DNA of 64,000 nucleotides, from positions 62,001 to 126,000 of the forward strand of contig JAEZQY010000029.1 of assembly GCA_023441055.1 (NCBI GenBank). The letters are read 5' to 3'. Both the position numbers and the translations under genes were made by a program. The notes below the pieces were generated by a model, which did not search any database, was not told where the DNA came from, and worked only from the letters and a program-made list of their open reading frames with translations. Numbering within the stretch: position 1 is the stretch's first letter; each line of letters opens with the position of its first letter. Positions 27,593-37,153 of the stretch are shown piece after piece. Origin of the DNA: Bacillota bacterium. Lineage in GTDB: Bacteria; Bacillota; Bacilli; Paenibacillales; UBA4045.

Positions 27593-29968
27593 TCAATGGA
27601 TTTGTTCTTGCTGCTTCCTATCTGCCAAGTACATATTCATTGCGCGCACATCTAACGGCTTGCCGAACCAATAGCCCTGCGCCTCCTGACAGCCAAGCTC
27701 ATGCAGCAGCTTCACCTGCTCCTCTGTCTCGACACCTTCAGCGACAACGAGCTTGCCCAGATGCTGCGACAGCTCGACTACGGTACGGATAATCGCCAGC
27801 TTCCGATCGCTCTCCACAATACCTTGGATCAGCGAGCGGTCGATCTTAATGAATTGGAACGGGAAGCGATTTAGCATGCTGATCGAGGAATAGCCAACCC
27901 CGAAGTCGTCAATGGCCAGTGTAAGCCCCAAATCTACGAATTGACTGCAGACGCGCAGCGAGGTATCGATATCAGAGATCGCTGTCGTCTCCGTGATCTC
28001 TAGGCATAGATTGCTCGCTGGCACGCCATATTCCTGCAGCAATGCACTCACCTGCTCCACAATATTCGGCACGCGAAGCTGATGCGCGGAGAGGTTCACC
28101 GATACGACAAGCTCCGTATAGCCTGCATCGATCCACCGGCGCGCTTGCCCGATCGCGGTGCGCAGCACCCACTGACCGATCGGCACGATCCAGCCGGATT
28201 GCTCAGCCAGCGGAATGAAGACACCCGGGGACACAGGCCCCAGCTCGGATGAATGCCAGCGCAGCAACGCCTCTACGCCGTATACCTCGCCGGTGCGCAG
28301 ATTGATCTGAGGCTGATAGAAGAGTGAGAATTCGTTATTGTGCAAGGCGTCCGACAGGCCATTCACCATGCGCAGCTGCATCTGTGACATCGTGCTAAAG
28401 CCCGGTGAGAAGAAGGCATAGCCATTGCGTCCATTATTCTTCGCCGAGTACATCGCCGCATCTGCATTGCGCAGCACAACCTCGCTATCCATTCCGTCGC
28501 TCGGCAGCAGACAAATCCCGATGCTGACCGTGACCTTATAGGGCTTGCCATATAGATGAATCGGCTTCTTGAAGGCGTCGATCACTTGCTCAGCCAAGGC
28601 TGCCGCTGCGCTATGATCCATCTCCGCAAGCACATGCACCGCGAACTCATCACCGCCCAGCCTGGCGACCGCCGTATTCGGGGGCATGACGCGATTGAGC
28701 GTCTGGGCAGCATGCTGCAGCAGAACATCACCCGCATAGTGACCTAGCGTATCGTTAATCAGCTTGAATTGATCCAGATCGAGCAGCATCACCACACTGT
28801 GCCTGTTCAAGTCGCTGATATGAGTCTGCAGCTTGTCCAGGAATGACCAACGATTGTCCAGTCCGGTCAGCGAATCCTTATAGGCCAGATTATACAACCG
28901 CTTCTGGTTGCGCATATGCTCAGTGACATCGCGGATGTATAGGAAGGTAAACAACTCGCCATTCATCTCGAAGTGCTCGCTATGAATTTCTGCGCTGATT
29001 CGCTCATCTGATGCAGGTATGAGTTCAGTTTCATATTGGAACGAGGTTCCGTTCCGAAAAGCCGCGTCATATTGCTGTGTAAACGCTTCCCTGCCAGAAT
29101 GCTCGAGATAGTCGGTGAAGGACGTATCGATACCGCGATCCGAGCGGCCCGTTATCTGTCCGAACATCCGATTGGCTTCTAGGATAACAGCCTGCTCATT
29201 CAAGATCAGCTTGGCCTGACGTCCTGTCTCGAAGAGCAGCTGATAGCGCTGGTTCGCAGTCGAGATCACATCCGAATGGACGATCGAGTAATGAATGAAG
29301 TAAGCCCATATAAGCACGCTGTAGCTAGGGAGAATATGAAGGATATAGACCCCTCGCGCAACCGCAAGCTGTCGAATCAGAGAGCTGACCACCATGAACA
29401 GCATGGCGAATATAACACCCCGTATGAGAATGCGGATCCGGTTGCGTTCGCGGATTAAGGCGGGACGGCTGTTCACATGCCGATAGGCCAGCCTAACACA
29501 TAGCGCGCAGAAGCCCAGACACTGCGCGCTCAATGCTATGAACAAATAATAGAAGCCCCTCCCGAACTTCTCTACATGCCAGATGCCGTCAATTGCGATC
29601 CCTACTTGGACGAAATCCGGGAATGCGAACAAGACGACAACCCCGATGAGCGGGGTCAGCATCGTCGCATGCCGCAGCCCCCTCGGGAACACTACTCTCC
29701 CGACGGCGGCAAAATAATAATTCATCAGCGCCATGGCGATGAAGATAAAGGTGTACTTCATCGTTAGAATGAAAGGAATGTTCGCTTCCCATGGCACTGC
29801 AATGATTACGATCGACGATAGGAAGATCGTGCTGAGACTGAAGAGAAGAGCCGCCGCTAGCTGGTGCAGGCGATTCATTCGATTACGCATGAGGAGATCA
29901 ACGGCTACATGGAAGAGCACCGTGAACGGAATGAGCTGGACGATCAGAGGAAACACCAAATCATACAT
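27593..29968 (-). CDS. membrane GGDEF-EAL protein with 7TM and PAS sensors
   Basis: A 791-residue c-di-GMP enzyme. Seven membrane helices (about 5-230) resemble the histidine-kinase N-terminal 7TM region. A PAS domain (about 255-370) follows, then GGDEF (380-540) with intact ARLGGDEFAVH, then EAL (550-790) with YGVEALLRWH, ISDIDTSL-type and DDFGVGYSS motifs. Both domains look catalytically complete, so it may make or break c-di-GMP, or the GGDEF part may regulate the phosphodiesterase. The ATG at 29968 (MYDLVFPL) lies 10 nt from AAGGAG. An inverted repeat at 30004-30026 lies upstream. It converges on the AraC gene. Confidence 0.93.
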   Translation of the reverse strand: MYDLVFPLIVQLIPFTVLFHVAVDLLMRNRMNRLHQLAAALLFSLSTIFLSSIVIIAVPWEANIPFILTMKYTFIFIAMALMNYYFAAVGRVVFPRGLRHATMLTPLIGVVVLFAFPDFVQVGIAIDGIWHVEKFGRGFYYLFIALSAQCLGFCALCVRLAYRHVNSRPALIRERNRIRILIRGVIFAMLFMVVSSLIRQLAVARGVYILHILPSYSVLIWAYFIHYSIVHSDVISTANQRYQLLFETGRQAKLILNEQAVILEANRMFGQITGRSDRGIDTSFTDYLEHSGREAFTQQYDAAFRNGTSFQYETELIPASDERISAEIHSEHFEMNGELFTFLYIRDVTEHMRNQKRLYNLAYKDSLTGLDNRWSFLDKLQTHISDLNRHSVVMLLDLDQFKLINDTLGHYAGDVLLQHAAQTLNRVMPPNTAVARLGGDEFAVHVLAEMDHSAAAALAEQVIDAFKKPIHLYGKPYKVTVSIGICLLPSDGMDSEVVLRNADAAMYSAKNNGRNGYAFFSPGFSTMSQMQLRMVNGLSDALHNNEFSLFYQPQINLRTGEVYGVEALLRWHSSELGPVSPGVFIPLAEQSGWIVPIGQWVLRTAIGQARRWIDAGYTELVVSVNLSAHQLRVPNIVEQVSALLQEYGVPASNLCLEITETTAISDIDTSLRVCSQFVDLGLTLAIDDFGVGYSSISMLNRFPFQFIKIDRSLIQGIVESDRKLAIIRTVVELSQHLGKLVVAEGVETEEQVKLLHELGCQEAQGYWFGKPLDVRAMNMYLADRKQQEQIH

Positions 29969-30003
29969 TCGACTTTCACTCCTTGCTGCTGACTGATTCG
30001 TGA

Positions 30004-30026
30004 ATTTCATTGAGTGAAATTGATTC
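30004..30026. promoter_or_regulatory. candidate operator upstream of the GGDEF-EAL gene
   Basis: ATTTCA (30004-30009) and TGAAAT (30015-30020) are inverted arms, and the right side extends to TGAAATTGATTC (30015-30026), identical to one arm of the glpD-upstream repeat at 16440-16451. A related site, GAATCTATTTCA...GATTC, is at 31404-31425. The regulator is unknown. Confidence 0.4.
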
Positions 30027-30064
30027 TATCTTCTAGTTTTATATCATATTTTGGTGGAATCTGT

Positions 30065-31273
30065 CTATGATAACCTGCCAAAGCGCACATCAATCTGCAA
30101 CACTTCAGAGCGACTGCCAGTCCGAACCGGCGGCCCCCACGTGCCGAAGCCAGAGGACACAAATGCATGCATATTGCCCTTGCGCAGATAGCCCCAATCC
30201 AGCTCGAATAGGCGTCTAGTAATCCATTGATTCGGCGACAGCTGCCCGCGGTGGGTGTGACCGGACAACGAGATATCCACGCCCGCCTCCTCCGCCTGGC
30301 CCAGCTGCTGCGGCTGATGATCCATCAGAATGATCGGATAGCGCGGATCGACATCCGACAGCAGCGCTTGCACGGTCAGGCGACCGCCTCCGCCCGCTCC
30401 GGCTCCGCTAGCGCCTGGCCCCCTCGTGCTCTCCGCCGTCAGATCCTTACGCCCAGCGATGTAGAATCGGTCGTCGAGCTTCACCGTCTCATCCAGCAGC
30501 ACCCGTATCCCGATTCGCTCCATCTCCTCCAGATAACGCGCCATCCCGCCGCCGTAATATTCATGGTTGCCCAGCACAGCATAGACGCCTAGCGGCGCCC
30601 TAAGCTGCGCTAGTCGATCCGCCATCCCATGTTTGATGAATGGCTCAATCTCATCATCCACTACATCGCCAACCAGCAGAATCAGATCCGGCTCAATCTG
30701 CTCCATCTGCTCGACCAGCCGATCGATATGCCGATTCCCGACAATCGTGCCCAGGTGCAGGTCCGATGCGACTGCAATTCGCAGCTGGTCTGTACGCGCG
30801 ACGGGCGAACGCCCTGCTGGATCTACCTGCTTCTCGACCACAATCTGATGCTGACGGATCACAGGACGCCACGCATTCCACGAACCCAGCAGCAGGAGCA
30901 GCAGGATAACCGCACCTACGACAATGCCTAGTATAGGTACATAGGTCGAGGCATCCGCAGCACCGGTCAGTGACAGCAGTGCAGCGATACCATCTGCAAT
31001 TGGCAGCAGCAGGACTAGATACATCATCACGGCCATCCAGTAGGCGCCCAGCACCTTAAGCGCTGCCGCGGCGCCGCGAGGAAGCCAGCGTCTAGCCATG
31101 CGAGCGATAAGATACGAGATGGCCAACAGGCCAACGAAGCATCCGATGATGACCGGTGCGCGTACATGCAATAGTTCATCAATGAATACCAATAGGTGCC
31201 AACCGATATATATATGGATAAGCGCGTAGATGCTCAGCACCGCGCTTATTATGCCGATCACTTTCAGCTTCAT
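30065..31273 (-). CDS. membrane-anchored metallophosphoesterase
   Basis: A 402-residue protein with four or five N-terminal membrane helices (about 5-155) and a calcineurin-like phosphoesterase domain. Metal motifs are all present: AVASDLHLG, LLVGDVVDD, VLGNHEYYGG, IILMDHQP and LSGHTHRGQ. The family (YkuE-like) includes enzymes acting on lipid-linked pyrophosphates or phosphodiesters, but substrates are mostly unassigned. A Gly/Ala-rich loop (GPGASGAGAGGGG) interrupts the catalytic domain near residue 300 and looks like a local expansion. The ATG at 31273 has AAGGGA 7 nt upstream; the longer frame lacks a ribosome site. Confidence 0.88.
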   Translation of the reverse strand: MKLKVIGIISAVLSIYALIHIYIGWHLLVFIDELLHVRAPVIIGCFVGLLAISYLIARMARRWLPRGAAAALKVLGAYWMAVMMYLVLLLPIADGIAALLSLTGAADASTYVPILGIVVGAVILLLLLLGSWNAWRPVIRQHQIVVEKQVDPAGRSPVARTDQLRIAVASDLHLGTIVGNRHIDRLVEQMEQIEPDLILLVGDVVDDEIEPFIKHGMADRLAQLRAPLGVYAVLGNHEYYGGGMARYLEEMERIGIRVLLDETVKLDDRFYIAGRKDLTAESTRGPGASGAGAGGGGRLTVQALLSDVDPRYPIILMDHQPQQLGQAEEAGVDISLSGHTHRGQLSPNQWITRRLFELDWGYLRKGNMHAFVSSGFGTWGPPVRTGSRSEVLQIDVRFGRLS

Positions 31274-31403
31274 GGTTAATTCCCTTCCATTCTTCGCCCA
31301 ATCGCTTAGTCGAATATCGGTCTCCAGACCGAGTGCTGCGTGCACCACGGAACGAAGACAGATCCTCAATCAACAGGTATACTAAACTTAATCATTTATA
31401 AAC

Positions 31404-31425
31404 GAATCTATTTCATAATGGATTC
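31404..31425. promoter_or_regulatory. candidate operator between divergent genes
   Basis: GAATCTATTTCA (31404-31415) followed by GATTC (31421-31425) resembles the GAATCAATTTCA arms near glpD (one mismatch). It lies between the phosphoesterase and the small membrane protein. Resemblance only. Confidence 0.3.
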
Positions 31426-31455
31426 AATAATCTTAATAAACAAGGAGCTATCCAA

Positions 31456-31959
31456 ATGAAAAGCAAATTTATTATTGGATCCCTGCTAGTTCTGCTAGGC
31501 GCCTATCTATTGCTCAGCGGAGGCAGTTCGTACGGACCAGGTCAATTGATCGGCCTGTTCTGGCCCAGCCTGTTCATCATCCCGCTCGGCGTATTCTTCC
31601 ACTGGATGTACTTCAGCATGACCGCCAGCCGCGGAGTCGGCCTGCTCGTGCCTGGCGGCATTCTGCTCACCGTCGGTATCGTCTGCCAGATCTCCATGCT
31701 CTTCAACAATTGGGAGTACACATGGCCTGGATTCATCCTGGCGCCGGCAGTCGGCTTGTTCGAGCTCTACTGGTTCGGACCGCGTCATAAGGCGCTGCTC
31801 ATTCCGGTTGGTATTCTGACTTTCATGTCGTGCCTGTTCTTCCTATTGTTCACACTGGGCTCGCTGTTCAGCGTCACCATCTTCGGACAGCCGATTCTCG
31901 CGATCGGACTCATCCTGGCAGGCGCCGTAATGCTGCTGGCGAAGAAGCGCTCAGACTAG
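31456..31959 (+). CDS. small integral membrane protein, function unknown
   Basis: A 167-residue protein made almost entirely of membrane helices: five predicted (about 5-23, 33-52, 62-82, 91-108 and 113-135), with a sixth near 140-160. The arrangement resembles small LiaI/DUF5668-type membrane proteins, though I do not recognise a definite family. The ATG has AAGGAG 8 nt upstream. It is alone on its strand; ilvA converges on it with only 2 bp between the stop codons. Real coding is supported by codon pattern and helix regularity. Confidence 0.75.
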   Translation: MKSKFIIGSLLVLLGAYLLLSGGSSYGPGQLIGLFWPSLFIIPLGVFFHWMYFSMTASRGVGLLVPGGILLTVGIVCQISMLFNNWEYTWPGFILAPAVGLFELYWFGPRHKALLIPVGILTFMSCLFFLLFTLGSLFSVTIFGQPILAIGLILAGAVMLLAKKRSD

Positions 31960-31961
31960 AC

Positions 31962-33224
31962 TTAGATTAATAAATTGAATAGCACTGGATCTTTATTCAG
32001 CTCGATATAATGGATCCCCTTGGCCCGCATCCTGGCAATGAGAGGCTCATAATCCTCGACATGCTTCAGCTCGATGCCCACCAAGGCGGGTCCATTATCC
32101 TTATTCGTCTTCTTCGTATACTCGAATCGGGTAATATCATCGCTGGGACCGAGCACCTCGTCCAGGAACTCTCTTAGCGCGCCGGCCCGTTGTGGGAAGT
32201 TTACTGTAAAATAATGCTTCAATCCCTCATAGATGAGGGACCGCTCCTTCATCTCCTGCATCCGGTCGATATCATTGTTGCCGCCGCTGACAATGCAGAC
32301 GACGCGCTTGCCTCTAATCTGCTCCCTGCAGAAGTCCAGAGCCGCAATCGGCAGCGCGCCTGCCGGCTCGGCAACGATCGCATTCTCATTGTAGAGATCG
32401 AGTATCGTCGTGCATACCTTGCCCTCTGGAATGACTACAATTTCGTCCACAACCTGCTTGCTGATCTCGTAGGTAAGCGAGCCTGCCGTCTTCACCGCGG
32501 CGCCGTCCACGAACTTATCAATCTCATCTAACGTGACGACTTGCCCCTGACTGAACGCTTCTCGCATAGATGCCGCGCCAGCCGGCTCCACCCCGATGAT
32601 TCGCGTGCCTGGACTGATCGCCTTCAGATAGGTGCCGACGCCAGACACCAGACCTCCGCCGCCAATAGACGCGAACAGATAATCCGGCGATGCGGTCATC
32701 TGCTCCAGCACCTCCATAGCTACCGTTCCGTTGCCCGCGATAATCAGCGGATCATCGAAGGGATGGACGAATGTCATTCCAGACGTCTCCGCAGCCTGAA
32801 CCGCCGCTGCATACGCATCGTCGAAGGTATCGCCGGTCAGTATAATCTCCACCTGCTCGCCGCCCAGACGCTTCACCTGCGTGATCTTCTGCCGCGGCGT
32901 GGTCTCTGGCATATAGATCTTGCCATGTATACCCAGCACATGGCAGGAGTGCGCGACACCCTGCGCATGATTGCCCGCGCTGGCACAGATCACGCCTCTC
33001 GATATCTGCTCGTCGGACAGGCTGCGGATCAGGGTATAAGCGCCGCGAATCTTGAAGGACCGGACCACCTGTAGGTCCTCCCGCTTCAGATACACCTCGC
33101 AATCGAACCTGGCCGACAGAATCGGATCCTTGATCAACGGGGTGGTCTTGATCACTTCACGCAGCACGTGATGCGCTTGTACAATTTCCGACATACTGAT
33201 TGGGGGATTCGGGTTATTTGGCAT
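31962..33224 (-). CDS. ilvA: threonine ammonia-lyase (threonine deaminase)
   Basis: A 420-residue PLP enzyme converting L-threonine to 2-oxobutanoate, the first step to isoleucine. The PLP lysine is K58 in VRSFKIRGAY, with SAGNHAQG for phosphate contacts and GGGGLVSG as the glycine loop. A single C-terminal ACT-like regulatory domain (about 335-420; HYFTVNFPQRAGALREFLDEVLG) fits the short Bacillus form, inhibited by isoleucine. No other ilv genes are adjacent. It follows the esterase gene by 38 nt on the same strand, probably by chance. Confidence 0.95.
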   Translation of the reverse strand: MPNNPNPPISMSEIVQAHHVLREVIKTTPLIKDPILSARFDCEVYLKREDLQVVRSFKIRGAYTLIRSLSDEQISRGVICASAGNHAQGVAHSCHVLGIHGKIYMPETTPRQKITQVKRLGGEQVEIILTGDTFDDAYAAAVQAAETSGMTFVHPFDDPLIIAGNGTVAMEVLEQMTASPDYLFASIGGGGLVSGVGTYLKAISPGTRIIGVEPAGAASMREAFSQGQVVTLDEIDKFVDGAAVKTAGSLTYEISKQVVDEIVVIPEGKVCTTILDLYNENAIVAEPAGALPIAALDFCREQIRGKRVVCIVSGGNNDIDRMQEMKERSLIYEGLKHYFTVNFPQRAGALREFLDEVLGPSDDITRFEYTKKTNKDNGPALVGIELKHVEDYEPLIARMRAKGIHYIELNKDPVLFNLLI

Positions 33225-33262
33225 GGTGGGAGCAATCCTCTCTTATGTAATTACAGCTTCAG

Positions 33263-34363
33263 TTACAGGCTTAACGGCCATATATTCTGCGCACGGATCT
33301 CCTCGGCTACAATTCTGGCCAGCAGCATCGCGCCGCGTTCCTGGAAGTGGGTATTATCCTGCACGCCGCCGGGGAAGTTCACGAACTCGCCGGGTGCGCC
33401 CCACATGAACACATTCTTCGTCTCTTCGTCGCCGAGCTGTTCGAATAGCGCGCGACTGCGCTCCGCTAGATCGATGAGAGGAACCTGCTCCTCGGCAGCC
33501 AGCCGCCGTACTGCCTCCAGATACGGGCCGTGCGTATCGCGCAGCGTGCCGTCTGCTTCGAAGAAGCGGCGATGGACAGACGTAACGAGCACAGGATGTG
33601 CGCGCTTCAGCCTCGCGGCGACGATATATTGCCTCAGGTAAGCGGGATACGTGCTCTCGGGATCGGTATGGCGCGCCTCGTCCGCCTTCTCATCATTATG
33701 TCCAAACTGAATGAACAGGAAATCATCCGCCTTCAGCTCTGCGTCAATTGCCGCCAGTCGCCCCTCATCGATGAAGCTCTTGGAGCTGCGGCCGGACATG
33801 GCATGGTTGACCACGGCCACATCATGCTTCAGATACATCGACAGCAGCTGCCCCCAACCGGCGTAGGGGTACCCCGTCTCATCCTGATCGGTCACCGTGG
33901 AGTCGCCGGCCAGGAATAAGGCCAGCTGCTGGGGTGAGGCAGTCAGCTCCAGCGCATTGATACGCGGGGCAGCTCCGGAGAAGCGAAGCTTGAATCGTCC
34001 TTCTCGCACATGAACACTGAACATCTCTCGGGCGAACAGTCCTGCCGATGTTCTAAGCTCGCTGCACACGATATGCCCGTTGCCTGTTCGAATGGTCGTG
34101 CAGGTGGCCAGATGCGCGTCGCCCATCGTGATTGTCGCGGTATAGAGGCTGTCCGGAACATCGACACAGAATGCCGCGTCGAACGGAATACAGAAGTCCC
34201 GATTCAGTGGGCCGCCCTCTCCCCGGTCCTTGCCGGTCACTTGCCCGTGAGGCAGGAACCCGTATCCGAGCTCCTCGCTATATCTCGTATCAGCGGTCAC
34301 TCTCGTATAGCCGTCAGCCGCTTCATTGGATAGTCCGAAGTCAAATCTCCAGCTCGTTCTCAT
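33263..34363 (-). CDS. SGNH/GDSL esterase, rhamnogalacturonan acetylesterase-like (CE12)
   Basis: A 366-residue cytoplasmic esterase. An N-terminal beta-sandwich (about 1-145) similar to carbohydrate-binding jelly rolls precedes an SGNH hydrolase domain. Catalytic blocks are FLAGDSTVTD (Ser), a Gly in HAMSGRSSKSF, FGHNDEK (Asn) and DNTHF (Asp-x-x-His). This matches CE12 enzymes such as B. subtilis YesT/RhgT that remove acetyl groups from rhamnogalacturonan oligosaccharides. There is no signal peptide, so the substrate would be imported pectin fragments. It is divergent from the sugar-binding GGDEF gene, which may sense a related sugar. Confidence 0.88.
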   Translation of the reverse strand: MRTSWRFDFGLSNEAADGYTRVTADTRYSEELGYGFLPHGQVTGKDRGEGGPLNRDFCIPFDAAFCVDVPDSLYTATITMGDAHLATCTTIRTGNGHIVCSELRTSAGLFAREMFSVHVREGRFKLRFSGAAPRINALELTASPQQLALFLAGDSTVTDQDETGYPYAGWGQLLSMYLKHDVAVVNHAMSGRSSKSFIDEGRLAAIDAELKADDFLFIQFGHNDEKADEARHTDPESTYPAYLRQYIVAARLKRAHPVLVTSVHRRFFEADGTLRDTHGPYLEAVRRLAAEEQVPLIDLAERSRALFEQLGDEETKNVFMWGAPGEFVNFPGGVQDNTHFQERGAMLLARIVAEEIRAQNIWPLSL

Positions 34364-34545
34364 CCCTTCTCCTCGCTCTCATTATCTAATATATGCTATA
34401 GTAACACATTCCGATTTACCAGTAACAATTGTGTTAGTAGAGTTTATAAAACCCATGGTAAGCTGTCAGTATTTGTCGTATGATTGTATGAACATGGTAA
34501 ATCGAGTTGTTGATGTCATTGTTGAGACAGGAAGGTGTAGACCTC

Positions 34546-36939
34546 ATGGGAACGGATCCAGCACGTTATACATTCGGACTAGTCATCGACCAAATCTCCA
34601 ACTGGGGAGAATATGAGAACGCTATCATCTCTGGCGTGTCCGATTTCGCCAAGGCGCATGACATTAACTTAACCTGTTTAGTTGCTGGCAAGCTGGTCTC
34701 CCCCTATGAGTGGGAACGGAGCCGGAACATTCTGTTGGAATTCGTGGATGCCAAGCTCATTGACGGTCTGATTATATTGCCTACCTCGATAGGCAGCTAT
34801 GCGAATTATTCGACGACCTACGAGATGCTCACCAAGTTCCGGGACATCCCACTGGTTACGATCAGCGAGGCCTATGAGAATTACCATTCTGTCACGATCG
34901 ATAATTACTCTGGTATGAAGGACGCCGTCACGCATCTCATTACGCAGCACGGCTGCAGGCGGTTGGCCTTCATCAAGGGTCCCTCAAGCAGCCAGGAATC
35001 GGAGACGCGCTATCAGGCCTATCTGGACGTCCTTGATGAGTTCGGGATTCCCTTCGATCCTGCGTTGTTACTACAGGGCAACTACTACCACGAGACCGGC
35101 ACAGCAGCCGTTAGAGATCTTGTATCTGGCGGCATTGCCTTCGACGCCATCGTTGCGGCGAATGATAATATGGCACTTGGCGCGATCAATGAGCTGCGCA
35201 ACCCGCTGCTGCAGACGCCTGATCATGTGCCGGTCATCGGCTTCGATGATTCCGAGCTGGCTGGGCAGTTGGGGATTACAACCGTCCGCCAATCGTTCTA
35301 CGACGAGGCCTTCAACGCAGCCTCGATGCTGCTGCGCATACTGTCAGGGGAGGATGTGCCCAAGTATCTGGAGCTGACAACCCAATTGGTCATCCGCTCG
35401 TCTTGTGGCTGTGTGCCGGCTATTGTCACGAATGCGCAAGTGCCCGAGATTGAGGAGGCCGACGCCGGATTATCGCGCGAGAGGCTCCCCTGGCACCTTG
35501 CGAGGGCGAAGATGCTGGAGGAGATCGCTCAGATTGATCAGCGCAACCCGACCGAGTCTCCGAATGAAGATCCTTCGCAGGTTCGCGCTTATCAGCTGGC
35601 GCTGGTGGACGCCTTAATGCAGGAGCTGCAGGGGCAGACGCAGACGTTCCTGCAGGCATGGGCCGGCTATATCTATTGGGCTGCTAATCACAGACGGACA
35701 ACGGCCACCATCCATGATCTGCTGTCTTGCCTACGCCGGTATGCGCTGCAGGTTCTGGCTGCGCCGGCATCCATCGCCGCGGCGGAGAACCTGTTCCAAT
35801 CCGCGCGCGTACAGGTCAGCAGCGCAATCGAGTACATGACCGCTTCCTTCTACTATAATTCCTCCATGCATACCGCTACGCTTGACTCATTCAGCGAGGA
35901 GCTGTTCGTTACCCTCAGCATTGGGGAGCAGATGAACATAGCCAGTGAGGTGCTGCCTAAGCACGGGATCAACCCCTGCTTCATCTCGCTGTATGATAAT
36001 CCAGACAAGCCGTTCGAGACAGCTAGAGTAATCATGGCCTACATGGACGACGGCAAGCTCGACACGGGCGAAACCGGTAAGTCTTATCCGACTTCAGAGC
36101 TGCTGCCGCATCTCATGCTTCAGCGTCTATACAAGCAACGCCATAATATTCTCATTCAGGCGCTTCATCATGGCGACTCCAAGCTAGGCTATACGATCTT
36201 CGGCTTCGAGCATCATATTCATCGTTCCTTCGAGATCATTCGTCATCGTCTGAGCATCGCGCTCAAGAGCGCCTTGCTGATGGCCGATACGATCCGGCAC
36301 TCCGTCGAGCTGGAGCATCAGGTGGATGAGCGCACGAAGGAGCTGCAGGCGACCAATCAACAGCTGACGGACGAGATGCATAAGCGCGAGGAGGCGCAGC
36401 AACAGCTGAAGGATGCCTTGCAGGAGCTGGCGCTGCGCAATGAGGATCTGCGCGCGCTGTCGGTTCGCGATGAGCTGACCGGGCTATACAATCGCCGGGG
36501 ATTCATGCAGCAGTGCGAAGAGATCACGCAGGCGGCGCAGAGGGACGGAACGGCATTCATCTTGATGTTCGCGGATCTGGACAAGCTGAAATCGATTAAC
36601 GACTCGTATGGACATGAGGAAGGGGATTATGCCATCCAGCGGGTTGCTGAGGTGCTGCGTCGAACGTTGCCAGAGCATGCTACGCTGGCCCGGCTTGCGG
36701 GAGATGAATTCACCGCGATAATCCCCATGCCTGCTGGACAGCATGACACTGAACCGCTGCGCACGCTCGTGCAAGGCGCAATAGATAGATACAACGCGCA
36801 ATGGGACAGACCTTATCTGTTGTCCGTAAGTCTAGGATTTAGCGCATCCTCGCCAGCGGACAGCCTGACGCTCTCTGACCACCTGAAGCAAGCCGACGAT
36901 ATGATGTACGAGGAGAAGCATCGCAAGCGGGGCTATTAA
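34546..36939 (+). CDS. diguanylate cyclase with LacI-type sugar-binding sensor
   Basis: A 797-residue soluble protein. The first 280 residues form a LacI/RbsB-type ligand-binding domain (YTFGLVIDQISNWGEYENAIISGV; PVIGFDDSELAGQLGITTVRQSFYDEAF) with no helix-turn-helix before it and no signal peptide. A helical middle region (about 290-580) and a coiled coil (DERTKELQATNQQLTDEMHKR) lead to a GGDEF domain with RLAGDEFTA, an accepted active variant. Thus an intracellular sugar may directly control c-di-GMP synthesis. The ATG at 34546 is 8 nt from AGGAAGGTG. The adjacent esterase gene suggests a pectin-derived ligand, which is speculative. Confidence 0.88.
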   Translation: MGTDPARYTFGLVIDQISNWGEYENAIISGVSDFAKAHDINLTCLVAGKLVSPYEWERSRNILLEFVDAKLIDGLIILPTSIGSYANYSTTYEMLTKFRDIPLVTISEAYENYHSVTIDNYSGMKDAVTHLITQHGCRRLAFIKGPSSSQESETRYQAYLDVLDEFGIPFDPALLLQGNYYHETGTAAVRDLVSGGIAFDAIVAANDNMALGAINELRNPLLQTPDHVPVIGFDDSELAGQLGITTVRQSFYDEAFNAASMLLRILSGEDVPKYLELTTQLVIRSSCGCVPAIVTNAQVPEIEEADAGLSRERLPWHLARAKMLEEIAQIDQRNPTESPNEDPSQVRAYQLALVDALMQELQGQTQTFLQAWAGYIYWAANHRRTTATIHDLLSCLRRYALQVLAAPASIAAAENLFQSARVQVSSAIEYMTASFYYNSSMHTATLDSFSEELFVTLSIGEQMNIASEVLPKHGINPCFISLYDNPDKPFETARVIMAYMDDGKLDTGETGKSYPTSELLPHLMLQRLYKQRHNILIQALHHGDSKLGYTIFGFEHHIHRSFEIIRHRLSIALKSALLMADTIRHSVELEHQVDERTKELQATNQQLTDEMHKREEAQQQLKDALQELALRNEDLRALSVRDELTGLYNRRGFMQQCEEITQAAQRDGTAFILMFADLDKLKSINDSYGHEEGDYAIQRVAEVLRRTLPEHATLARLAGDEFTAIIPMPAGQHDTEPLRTLVQGAIDRYNAQWDRPYLLSVSLGFSASSPADSLTLSDHLKQADDMMYEEKHRKRGY

Positions 36940-37071
36940 GGTAGAGTGTGAGTCTGGCGCGAGTGTGACAATGTGGGGTAGGAGGTTGCTATTCGTGGGA
37001 TTTCTATATGGATGGATGTGGCAATGTGAGGTGAAAAGTTACTACAATAGTGGGAGTACAGGTGTAGAGGC

Positions 37072-37122
37072 GGCGATCAGGTGGCTCAAATTGATTATAC
37101 TAAAGCCGTTATCCTGATCGCC
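37072..37122. other. long hairpin downstream of the LacI-GGDEF gene
   Basis: GGCGATCAGG (37072-37081) and CCTGATCGCC (37113-37122) are perfect 10-bp arms, with an inner GGCT/AGCC pair, around an AT-rich centre. It lies between the convergent GGDEF and beta-helix genes. There is no T tract on either side, so it is not a standard terminator. Confidence 0.55.
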
Positions 37123-37153
37123 AGCTTTATTGCCTGCACGCTTAACTCTAGGA

